From Bacteroidota bacterium (lineage in GTDB: Bacteria > Bacteroidota > Rhodothermia > Balneolales > Balneolaceae): a stretch of 7,498 nucleotides of DNA. Position numbers and translations under genes: made by a program. The stretch lies in the NCBI GenBank assembly GCA_024635465.1, contig JAGXIS010000048.1:1-7498 (forward strand), read 5' to 3'. Under the pieces are notes generated by a model. The model made no database searches and was not told the origin of the DNA. It worked only from the letters and a program-made list of their open reading frames with translations. This document shows positions 1 through 6,012 of the stretch, one piece after another; the stretch's first letter is position 1, and each line of letters starts with the position of its first letter.

Positions 1-128
1 ACGTGGTAATGATTCCGGTTGCCGTTATAGGGTTGATGCACCCCGTCTTAGCAGAAATTGCAATGGCACTGAGCTCAATCAATGTCGTGGGTAACTCAAA
101 AAGATTATCCGATAAAAAATTGAGTTAA
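1..128 (+). CDS. Heavy-metal (probably Cu+) translocating P1B-type ATPase, C-terminal fragment
   Basis: Only the last 41 codons are present, read from base 3 to the TAA at 126-128; the 5' end lies outside the window. The peptide contains an HPVLAEIAMALSSINVV stretch followed by NSKRL. This matches the last transmembrane helix and short cytosolic tail of P1B ATPases such as CopA. The MALSS segment fits the MxxSS metal-ligand motif of helix 8 in Cu+-type pumps, which favours copper or silver over zinc; this is established for the family, and the substrate is inferred here. The protein would sit in the inner membrane and export metal using ATP. The phosphorylation (DKTGT) and metal-entry (CPx) motifs cannot be checked. 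It converges on the acetyltransferase gene downstream. Confidence 0.82.
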   Translation, partial: VVMIPVAVIGLMHPVLAEIAMALSSINVVGNSKRLSDKKLS

Positions 129-137
129 TGTGCATAA
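129..137 (-). promoter_or_regulatory. DnaA box (TTATGCACA)
   Basis: The minus strand reads TTATGCACA, matching the TTATNCACA consensus for binding of the replication initiator DnaA. It immediately follows the ATPase stop codon. The consensus match is seen directly; actual binding is inferred. Confidence 0.45.
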
Positions 138-250
138 CTTTGCTTGTTTTTAAATCGATTATTAAATATAAAATTGATGAAACTGCTTATTTTTCCTTTT
201 TCTCGTTATTTTGAAGATATAGAAGGATGAAAAAAGTTAAATTAATTTAA

Positions 251-259
251 TGTGGATAA
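251..259 (-). promoter_or_regulatory. DnaA box (TTATCCACA)
   Basis: The minus strand reads TTATCCACA, the highest-affinity form of the DnaA box. With its flank it reads AAGTTATCCACA, a context common in bacterial origins. It has the same orientation as the box at 129-137, 122 bases away. No dnaA or dnaN gene is in the window, so a role as origin, DnaA titration site or regulator cannot be chosen from sequence alone. Confidence 0.5.
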
Positions 260-331
260 CTTGATCTTGGTTATTTTTTTTCATACCTATGGACATCGTG
301 GATAGTGCTCTTTAAATATTTTGCTCAAAAA

Positions 332-406
332 ATGAAAAACTGGAAAAAATTGCTCTTCAAAATTGCATTGGTGGTAGTCATCATCATTGTAGCTTTTACA
401 GGGTAG
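332..406 (+). CDS. Possible 24-residue single-helix membrane peptide
   Basis: This short ATG-to-TAG reading frame lies in the gap between the ATPase and acetyltransferase genes. The first nine residues contain four lysines (MKNWKKLLFK...). They are followed by a hydrophobic run, IALVVVIIIVAF, and then TG and the stop. That is the layout of a small one-pass inner-membrane peptide, or of a signal peptide cut off by a stop codon. There is no clear Shine-Dalgarno sequence, though most genes here lack one too. It ends 13 bases from the 3' end of the convergent acetyltransferase gene. It could be a chance reading frame or the remnant of a larger lipoprotein gene. I recognise no family. Confidence 0.22.
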   Translation: MKNWKKLLFKIALVVVIIIVAFTG

Positions 407-419
407 TCGTCTAAAATTA

Positions 420-869
420 CTACCGCTCAAACTGGATGACCATTTGGATGTGGTTGATCCCATCAACATCATAGGGTTCACTTCTTTTATGGAAGCCGAG
501 GGATTGATAAAATCTCTCCAGATGTTCTTGCGCCTCTATTACCACTTTTGATTCATTCTCTCCTCTGAGCAGTTCCATTGCTTTTTCCATCAACTCCTTT
601 CCTTTTCCCAAACTGCGATATTTAGGATTTACAACCACACGACCAATAGATGGGACGTCAAATTTTTCTCCCCCGGGCACTATTCTGCAATAAGCTACAA
701 GCAACTCATTATCATAAAGGAGTATATGTCGGGAAATAGGATCTAAGGTATCGATATCATCATAGATGCAATCTTGTTCAATGATAAATACGTCTTGTCT
801 TAGCTTTAGAACCCTGAAGAGGTCGATAGCATCGAATTGATCAAATTCATGAATAATTTTCCAACTCAT
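420..869 (-). CDS. elaA: GNAT-family N-acetyltransferase, ElaA type
   Basis: A 149-residue cytosolic protein matching the ElaA branch of GCN5-related acetyltransferases, which move an acetyl group from acetyl-CoA to an amine; the substrate is unknown. Near the N terminus is LRQDVFIIEQ (residues 23-32), typical of ElaA, followed by the DDIDTLDP segment (37-44). The acetyl-CoA loop is RSLGKG (85-90), which fits the R/QxxGxG/A motif after the GRVVV strand. Next come EAQ (112-114), FYQSLGF (120-126) and DGINHIQM (136-143), all characteristic. Length is normal for the family (about 150). The ATG at 867-869 gives a full-length N terminus; no clear ribosome binding site precedes it. The gene is divergent from the holin-like gene, with about 60 bases between the starts, and convergent with the ATPase gene. 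Confidence 0.9.
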   Translation of the reverse strand: MSWKIIHEFDQFDAIDLFRVLKLRQDVFIIEQDCIYDDIDTLDPISRHILLYDNELLVAYCRIVPGGEKFDVPSIGRVVVNPKYRSLGKGKELMEKAMELLRGENESKVVIEAQEHLERFYQSLGFHKRSEPYDVDGINHIQMVIQFER

Positions 870-929
870 TTTATAAACTTTTTTGGTTTACTTCCGTAGA
901 AAAGTGAAACTGCAATTAAATGAGGTCAT

Positions 930-1256
930 ATGTTAAAAATCCTACTGATCAATAGCATAATTATTTTTATCGGTGCATACCTTCTGGAAGGTGTCTCCAT
1001 TAAGAGTTTCTGGACGGCCATAGGGGTAGCCATATTATTAGGTTTGATAAATATGTTTATCAAACCTCTCATCTTGCTCATTACACTTCCACTTACCATT
1101 CTAACACTGGGATTATTTATTCTTGTAATTAATGCCGGGATATTACTGCTGATCGACAAACTTGTAGATGGGTTTGAAATTAAAGGTTTTTGGTGGGCGG
1201 TTATCTTCAGTATCTTCATTTCAATAGCCAATACAGTCATGTTTTGGATATTTTAG
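930..1256 (+). CDS. Phage holin 4_2 / YvlD-family four-helix membrane protein
   Basis: A 108-residue, almost entirely hydrophobic protein with about four predicted transmembrane segments (roughly residues 3-19, 27-43, 46-75 as two, and 86-107). The signature NMFIKPLILLITLPLTILTL (41-60), followed by GLFILVINAG, is the conserved core of the family called 'phage holin family protein' (YvlD, DUF360). Despite the name, members are usually chromosomal in non-phage settings and their role is unknown; some Gram-positive members sit in envelope-stress operons. Nothing here suggests prophage. A GAGG at 922-925 precedes the ATG, one of the few Shine-Dalgarno-like sites in the window. It is 119 bases upstream of ptsH and may be a separate transcription unit. 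Confidence 0.9.
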   Translation: MLKILLINSIIIFIGAYLLEGVSIKSFWTAIGVAILLGLINMFIKPLILLITLPLTILTLGLFILVINAGILLLIDKLVDGFEIKGFWWAVIFSIFISIANTVMFWIF

Positions 1257-1315
1257 AGTTAAGTAAAGTTTATCTTTAAAAGGTGCAACATTAGAGAGTG
1301 AAATGGTTTCATTCG

Positions 1316-1344
1316 TTTAGATAGTTAGCAACAGTGTGTATATT
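1316..1344 (+). promoter_or_regulatory. Candidate promoter of ptsHI, overlapped by an inverted repeat
   Basis: TTTAGA (1316-1321) and TATATT (1339-1344) are 17 bases apart, a plausible -35/-10 pair, with the -10 about 31 bases before the ptsH ATG. A short inverted repeat, TAGCAA (1326-1331) and TTGCTA (1343-1348) with an 11-base spacer, covers the spacer and -10 and could be an operator. Bacteroidota housekeeping promoters often use TAnnTTTG instead, which this does not match exactly. Confidence 0.3.
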
Positions 1345-1375
1345 GCTACAGATTAACGAAGAAAACATTTTAAGA

Positions 1376-1645
1376 ATGGTTAGAAAAAAAGTAGTTGTTA
1401 AAAATGAAAGCGGGTTACATGCCCGGCCCGCCTCTGTTCTGGTTAAGGTAGCGTCAGGATTTGAATCTGAATTCACTATTAAGATGTATGGATACCATGT
1501 GAATGGTAAAAGTATATTGGGTGTCATGACTTTAGCTGCTGAATTTGGTTCAGAAATGGAACTAATTTTAGAGGGTTCAGATGAAAAAAAAGCTCTTGAA
1601 ACGATTGTTGATCTATTCGAAACGAAATTCAAAGAGGAAAACTAG
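1376..1645 (+). CDS. ptsH: Phosphocarrier protein HPr of the phosphotransferase system
   Basis: An 89-residue cytosolic protein with the usual HPr length. The active-site motif is SGLHARPAS (12-20), with His15 accepting phosphate from Enzyme I. The second signature is NGKSILGVMTLAA (43-55), with Ser46 placed as in HPrs that are phosphorylated by HPr kinase. That suggests regulation through Ser46 as well as catalysis through His15, but no hprK is in the window. An in-frame GTG at 1334 would add 14 residues with no counterpart in the family, so the ATG at 1376 is preferred. The last codons carry the ribosome binding region (AAAGAGGAAAA) of ptsI, whose ATG directly follows the HPr stop. Confidence 0.95.
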   Translation: MVRKKVVVKNESGLHARPASVLVKVASGFESEFTIKMYGYHVNGKSILGVMTLAAEFGSEMELILEGSDEKKALETIVDLFETKFKEEN

Positions 1646-3370
1646 ATGAATCCGGGAAGTAATTCCATAGACCTGACAGGGAAGGCCGTATCGAACGGAA
1701 TTGGAATAGGATCGGCAACCATTCTTAGCACAAAGTCGACGACTGTCAGGCCGGATAAAATTGATCAGGAAGAGATAAAATCACACCTTCAGAAACTGAA
1801 AGATTCTCGCAATTTACTACTCAGTGAATATGAACAATTAAGAGATGAGTCACACCTGCAAAGTGCGAAGGATATTCTTGAAGCACAGATTCAGACGCTC
1901 AAAGATCCGGAAGTGAAAAAGAGAGTTCAGCATAAAATTGAATCGGACAGGCTCTCTGTAGGGTATGCCATATTCAGCACACTTAATGAATATATTCAGC
2001 TGCTTGAAACGTCAGGAGTAAAGTGGGCCAGTGATCGCGCAGTAGATATTGTTGCCATCCGGGATGAATGGATTGATGTGGTATCAGAGAATAGAAGAGA
2101 GATTACCATGAGCAAAGGAGATGTAATCTTTGCAGAAGATATCCCACCGGCCTTAATGGTTAAAATCAGTCGAATTAAAGTAGCTGCCATTGTGATGGAA
2201 AAAGGAGGGGATACTTCTCATGCAGTGATCCTTTCACAATCATTAGGGATTCCCTGTGTGATTAACACGCATTGGAATCGATATCAGGTAAAAAAGGGAA
2301 TGTTGGTGATCGTTGATGGTTTGGATGGACATGTAATCATCAATCCTGACGATCAACAATTGGCTCAATATGAGGAGAGAAGGGAGAGGGATCTTTCCAG
2401 AGTAAAAGAGTCGCTGAAATGGGCAAAAAAAGAGAATCTGACTAAATGCGGTAAATCGTTCTTCCTGCGAGCGAATGTTGAATTTTTGGAAGAATTACCA
2501 AAATTGACTACCCATGGTGCAAAAGGAATCGGACTGCTGCGCACAGAAACGGTTTTGTTTGAAACAACAGAATTTGATGTAAAGGAACAGGTTGAATTTT
2601 ATTCAAATGTGCTCAAAGAAACAAAGAATGAATCTGTAACCATCCGACTTTTTGATGCAGGAGGTGATAAGCTGATTAATGATAAAAGCAGCGAAGCGAA
2701 TCCCTTTTTAGGGTGGAGGGGAGTTCGGATGTTACTGGATGAACCTCAGCTTTTGAAAAAACAGTTGGAGGCACTCTACAGAGTGTCGGGAGATTTTACA
2801 GGAAGATTAAAAATTCTGGTACCGATGGTTTCCCGATTGGAGGAGATCCGAGCATTGAAGTTAGTAGCAGAAGAGGTTAGAGATGAATTAAAGAGGCAGA
2901 AGATCAAGTTCGATCCATCGATACCAATTGGAATCATGGTAGAAGTACCAAGTGTTGTGATGATGGCGAATAAAATTGCATCACAAGTTGATTTTTTCAG
3001 TATCGGGACTAACGATTTAACTCAATATACATTGGCAGTAGATAGAGGAAATGAGAAGATATCTGCTCTTTTTGACAGTTATCATCCTGCCATATGGAGA
3101 ATGATTAAAATGACAAAAGATGCCGCTGATGAGCACAATATTCCCATTTCAGTTTGTGGTGAAATGGCTTCAAAGCCGGAAGCAGCTGCCTGTTTAATGG
3201 GTATGGGTATCAATGATCTGAGTATGAACACAAGTGCAATTCCAAATGTGAAAGCAGTTTTATGTAGTCATACTTTGAAGGAGTTAAATGAGCTATCCGA
3301 CCGGGTGTTGGAAGAGGATGAATTAGAAGGAATCCATAAACTTTTTTCAAAATGGAAATTTAAGGAGTAA
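1646..3370 (+). CDS. ptsI: Phosphoenolpyruvate-protein phosphotransferase (Enzyme I)
   Basis: A 574-residue cytosolic enzyme that takes phosphate from phosphoenolpyruvate and passes it to His15 of HPr. The N-terminal HPr-binding helical part runs to about residue 150. The swivelling domain holds GGDTSH (187-192), with His192 as the phosphorylated histidine. The C-terminal barrel has GIGLLRTE (294-301), RLFDAGGDK (334-342), NPFLGWRGVR (352-361), MVEVPS (431-436), FSIGTNDLTQY (451-461) and CGEMA (504-508), with Cys504 as the expected proton donor. All key residues are present and length matches the family (about 570-590). The GGDK loop reads RLFDAGGDK rather than the common RTLDIGGDK, a mild variation. 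It starts directly after the ptsH stop, so translation is probably coupled. Confidence 0.96.
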   Translation: MNPGSNSIDLTGKAVSNGIGIGSATILSTKSTTVRPDKIDQEEIKSHLQKLKDSRNLLLSEYEQLRDESHLQSAKDILEAQIQTLKDPEVKKRVQHKIESDRLSVGYAIFSTLNEYIQLLETSGVKWASDRAVDIVAIRDEWIDVVSENRREITMSKGDVIFAEDIPPALMVKISRIKVAAIVMEKGGDTSHAVILSQSLGIPCVINTHWNRYQVKKGMLVIVDGLDGHVIINPDDQQLAQYEERRERDLSRVKESLKWAKKENLTKCGKSFFLRANVEFLEELPKLTTHGAKGIGLLRTETVLFETTEFDVKEQVEFYSNVLKETKNESVTIRLFDAGGDKLINDKSSEANPFLGWRGVRMLLDEPQLLKKQLEALYRVSGDFTGRLKILVPMVSRLEEIRALKLVAEEVRDELKRQKIKFDPSIPIGIMVEVPSVVMMANKIASQVDFFSIGTNDLTQYTLAVDRGNEKISALFDSYHPAIWRMIKMTKDAADEHNIPISVCGEMASKPEAAACLMGMGINDLSMNTSAIPNVKAVLCSHTLKELNELSDRVLEEDELEGIHKLFSKWKFKE

Positions 3371-3441
3371 AAAAGGAAAACCTTAAATCATATCCAGAGA
3401 AAGCTTTGAATGCTAAGAAGGGAAACGCTACCACGCATCAA

Positions 3442-3540
3442 TAGTTTAACTTTGAAGTATTATTTTATTAATAATATAAACTAAATAATCCCTTTTATAA
3501 CAGTTAAACTACTTAGAATGATTTATTATCATAAATAAAT
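3442..3540. repeat. Nested AT-rich inverted repeats between ptsI and the early-set gene
   Basis: TAGTTTAACT (3442-3451) and AGTTAAACTA (3502-3511) form perfect 10-base arms around a 50-base spacer. Inside the spacer, TATTATT (3458-3464) and AATAATA (3470-3476) form a 7-base hairpin. Just outside, ATTTATT (3521-3527) and AATAAAT (3534-3540) form another. None has GC-rich stems or a clean T run, so none is a convincing intrinsic terminator. AT-only repeats arise easily by chance in such DNA. The rest of the gap (3371-3590) shows no gene. Confidence 0.35.
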
Positions 3541-3590
3541 TAGGTATTTTTATGGGATAGGTAATTTGCAACTATTAAAGAACATAAATT

Positions 3591-3890
3591 ATGATAAAGA
3601 AAGAATTTACGCCAAAAAGAACGGTTTGTAAGGTTACATTTTCAATTCCTAAAGAGTGGGCAGAGAATGGAGTTCAACTCGTAGGTGATTTTAATGATTG
3701 GGATGAAGATTCCGACTCAATGGAACTTAAAAAAGGAAAATGGGTGACAACTCTTCGATTAAAACCTCAAACTTCTTACCGTTTTAAATATCTGATCGAC
3801 CAAAAAAGGTGGGAAAATGATGATGCTGCAGATTCATATATCACAAATACTTTTGGTTCTGAAGATAGTGTCCTACAAATTGGAAAGTAA
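3591..3890 (+). CDS. Stand-alone isoamylase early-set (CBM48-like) domain protein
   Basis: A 99-residue protein that is almost entirely one immunoglobulin-like early-set domain, the fold that precedes the catalytic barrel in glycogen-branching and debranching enzymes and occurs in the glycogen-binding part of AMPK beta subunits. Key segments are VQLVGDFNDWD (28-38), GKWVTTLRL (49-57), YRFKYLID (63-70), WENDDAAD (74-81) and TFGSEDSVL (87-95). The Trp/Phe-rich strands are those that contact alpha-glucan in the family; binding here is inferred. There is no signal peptide, so it should be cytosolic, and no catalytic domain, so a scaffold or sensor role is more likely than an enzyme. The ATG has no strong Shine-Dalgarno site. 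It leads a tight cluster, ending 3 bases before birA. Confidence 0.88.
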   Translation: MIKKEFTPKRTVCKVTFSIPKEWAENGVQLVGDFNDWDEDSDSMELKKGKWVTTLRLKPQTSYRFKYLIDQKRWENDDAADSYITNTFGSEDSVLQIGK

Positions 3891-3893
3891 ATC

Positions 3894-4703
3894 ATGTCGA
3901 ATCCTTTTCATGTAGATGAATTCAAAAACAACTCTCATACAGAATGGCTGGGGAGAGAGTTTATCTATTTGAAAGAGATTGAATCTACAAATAGTTATCT
4001 GAAAAAATTGCCGGCCGACCAGTTGAGTCACGGTACAGTTTTACTGACAGATAACCAGACTTCCGGACGCGGACAGTATGAAAAAAGATGGATCTCAGAT
4101 CCATACAAAAATCTAACATTCACTGTTGCATTAAAACCGGAAATAAACTCAAGTCTTACACTTCTTACGTTGGCATGTGCTGCCGCAGTATCGGATGTAT
4201 TGCAGAGATACTGTCGTGAACCCATTCGAATTAAGTGGCCTAATGATATCTTTGTTGCCGGAAAAAAAATGGGTGGTATTCTTACGGAGTCTGTGTTTAT
4301 GGGGAGTCGGATTGAAAGAGTTCTGATTGGAATTGGAATCAACATCAACCAAACTGAAATTCAGTTGGATTCCTATAATTCATGTTCATTGGCGGATCTG
4401 TCACAGTCGAAGTTTACCAGAGAGGGACTTTTGAACGAGTGTCTAAAAGAGATCGAAATAATGTATGATCATTGGTTGCAATTGGATCCGGCCATCATCA
4501 AATCCATTCATTCCAGACTTATTGGGTATGGTGAGTGGGTAAAACTACAAGTTTATGATGAACTTCTTCCTTATACCTATAAATGCATAGGAGTAAATAT
4601 TAAAGGTGAGTTATTAATGTTGAATGAACAGTTAGATGTTGATAAATTCTCCTATGAGCAAGTTCGAATCGTCCCCATTAAATCAACACTTCAAAAAGTG
4701 TAA
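3894..4703 (+). CDS. birA: Biotin--[acetyl-CoA-carboxylase] ligase
   Basis: A 269-residue cytosolic enzyme that activates biotin with ATP and attaches it to the carboxyl-carrier lysine of biotin-dependent carboxylases. Motifs are ESTN (30-33), the biotinyl-adenylate loop GRGQYEKRW (58-66), KWPNDI (114-119), KMGGIL (125-130, with the conserved Lys125) and GIGININ (146-152), followed by a small C-terminal SH3-like domain. There is no N-terminal helix-turn-helix, so it is a group I ligase and not a repressor of biotin genes. The loop usually reads GRGxRGxxW; here YEK replaces the RG part. Its 3' end overlaps the tilS start by about 50 bases, suggesting translational coupling. An eight-A run lies at 4262-4269, next to the catalytic lysine codons. 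Confidence 0.94.
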   Translation: MSNPFHVDEFKNNSHTEWLGREFIYLKEIESTNSYLKKLPADQLSHGTVLLTDNQTSGRGQYEKRWISDPYKNLTFTVALKPEINSSLTLLTLACAAAVSDVLQRYCREPIRIKWPNDIFVAGKKMGGILTESVFMGSRIERVLIGIGININQTEIQLDSYNSCSLADLSQSKFTREGLLNECLKEIEIMYDHWLQLDPAIIKSIHSRLIGYGEWVKLQVYDELLPYTYKCIGVNIKGELLMLNEQLDVDKFSYEQVRIVPIKSTLQKV

Positions 4704-6009
4704 AGAATCTTATCCGGAACTGAACACTGTGAAAGTGGTGGTTGGGGTGAGTGGTGGCCCAGATTCCATGTCTCTACTCTATCTATTACACAGAAATTCG
4801 GTTGATACAATCGTTGTCCACTGTAATTATCAGCTAAGAGGTAAATCTTCAGATTTGGATCAGGCCTTGGTTGAAGAGGTTTGTACTCTATGGGGCATGG
4901 AGTGTGTATCGGTTCGATTGGATTCAGATAAAACAGAGGGTGGGAATTTTCAGGACTGGGCACGAAATGAACGATATAGAATATTTCAGGACATACAAAA
5001 AGAGTATGATGCTGAGTATATCTTAACTGCTCATCATGAAGATGATCAGATTGAGACCATTTTTCAAAAAATTTTACGAGGTGCAGGAGTAACGTCATGG
5101 AGAGGAATGAGGCTGCTTGAAGGGGTTTTGATGCGACCATTATTGGGTGTTACTCGGAGTGATATTATGTCGTTCGTACAGGAGTTTAATATTCCCTATC
5201 GAATAGACGGTTCAAACGAAGAGTCAACATACGCACGGAATTTTATACGAAATCAATGGTTCCCGGAGCTAAATCGACTCTTCCCGGGCTGGAAATCAAA
5301 CATGTTGCAGTTGCCTGAACGTGCAGAGGAGTACAGGGAGATGTCTGATATGATCCTCAATCAACTAGTGGAACGTCCTGACCATTTGAACCGAGAAAAA
5401 TTTCTGGACTTGAATGAGTTATTGAAGCCGGTCATAATGCATCGGTTTATTCAAATGAGTGGACATTCAGTAGAAGTAAGTAGAGGGTTTCTGTCTAATC
5501 TTGAAGGACTGAATAGTTTACAATCAGGAAAAGGAGTTCAGATGGCCGAATCGGTTTATCTGTTGCGTGAAAGAGATCATTTTATCCTCTATAAAGAAGA
5601 ATCTAAAAAGGAATCTCCGGTTGTACTAGCGGAGCAGGATCTCGACCAAAGACTTTCTCTGTTTGGCTTCGATTGGTACGTTGACAAGGAATTCAGTTCG
5701 GTTGACACAACCCTCATTCAACTCGATTATCGCAAAATATTATTCCCATTGACTGTCAGGCAGTGGGAAGCAGGTGATCAGGTTCAACCGTTGGGTATGA
5801 AAGGGAGGCAGAATGTTTCGGATTTACTTACAAATAATAAAGTATCAGTGAAATCGAAAAAAAAAGCAAAAGTGGTTGAGTCTTTTGATGGAACCGTTTA
5901 TGCAGTTATATTTCCCGACGGATTTAATAACGGGCATTTTGGTGTGATATCTGAGAAAGTTCGTTGTGATGAAGAGACAGTAAAAACGTTAACAATAGCA
6001 ATAATTTAG
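4654..6009 (+). CDS. tilS: tRNA(Ile)-lysidine synthase
   Basis: A 451-residue cytosolic enzyme that attaches lysine to C34 of tRNA-Ile(CAU) with ATP, converting a Met-like anticodon into one that reads AUA; it is generally essential. With the start used here, the PP-loop is SGGPDS (33-38), followed by HCNYQLRG (56-63), HHEDDQIET (127-135), DGSN (185-188) and ARNFIRNQW (194-202). The C-terminal tRNA-binding domain carries RQWEAGDQVQPLGMKG (369-384). Both domains are complete. An alternative ATG at 4636 adds six residues; 4654 is chosen because it gives a typical N terminus, but neither has a good ribosome binding site. The gene begins inside birA and ends 3 bases before hpt. A nine-A run at 5857-5865 encodes KKK in the C-terminal domain. 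Confidence 0.94.
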   Translation: MSKFESSPLNQHFKKCKESYPELNTVKVVVGVSGGPDSMSLLYLLHRNSVDTIVVHCNYQLRGKSSDLDQALVEEVCTLWGMECVSVRLDSDKTEGGNFQDWARNERYRIFQDIQKEYDAEYILTAHHEDDQIETIFQKILRGAGVTSWRGMRLLEGVLMRPLLGVTRSDIMSFVQEFNIPYRIDGSNEESTYARNFIRNQWFPELNRLFPGWKSNMLQLPERAEEYREMSDMILNQLVERPDHLNREKFLDLNELLKPVIMHRFIQMSGHSVEVSRGFLSNLEGLNSLQSGKGVQMAESVYLLRERDHFILYKEESKKESPVVLAEQDLDQRLSLFGFDWYVDKEFSSVDTTLIQLDYRKILFPLTVRQWEAGDQVQPLGMKGRQNVSDLLTNNKVSVKSKKKAKVVESFDGTVYAVIFPDGFNNGHFGVISEKVRCDEETVKTLTIAII

Positions 6010-6012
6010 TTT

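Larger units (their letters stand above)
125..262. repeat. Pair of 16-base direct repeats containing DnaA boxes, flanking an AT-rich spacer
   Basis: TTAATGTGCATAACTT (125-140) and TTAATGTGGATAACTT (247-262) differ at one base and are 122 bases apart in the same orientation. Each contains a perfect TTATNCACA DnaA box on the minus strand. The first copy overlaps the stop codon of the ATPase gene. The DNA between them is strongly AT-rich and holds no convincing gene. Confidence 0.6.

Noticed and set aside
287..481. 64-residue minus-strand reading frame overlapping the 3' end of the acetyltransferase gene
   Set aside because: It overlaps the elaA-type gene in another frame, has no recognisable motif and has low-complexity composition.
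926..1240. 104-residue minus-strand reading frame
   Set aside because: It is the antisense shadow of the holin-like membrane gene, whose family match is clear.
930..1256. Holin-like gene as evidence of prophage or lysis cassette
   Set aside because: The 'phage holin 4_2' name is historical; no endolysin, integrase or structural phage gene is present and neighbours are housekeeping genes.
1334..1375. Upstream GTG start extending HPr by 14 residues
   Set aside because: The extension has no counterpart in HPr proteins and overlaps the likely promoter; the ATG at 1376 gives His15 and Ser46 at their standard numbers.
3371..3386. AAGG-AAAA-CCTT hairpin just after ptsI
   Set aside because: The stem is only about four base pairs with no T run, too weak for an intrinsic terminator.
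3410..3484. 24-codon frame starting at the ATG at 3410
   Set aside because: No ribosome binding site, no motif and no hydrophobic or other biased composition; it runs through the AT-rich inverted repeat.
4691..5140. 149-residue minus-strand reading frame
   Set aside because: It is antisense to tilS across the PP-loop region; its proline/histidine-rich peptide resembles no family.
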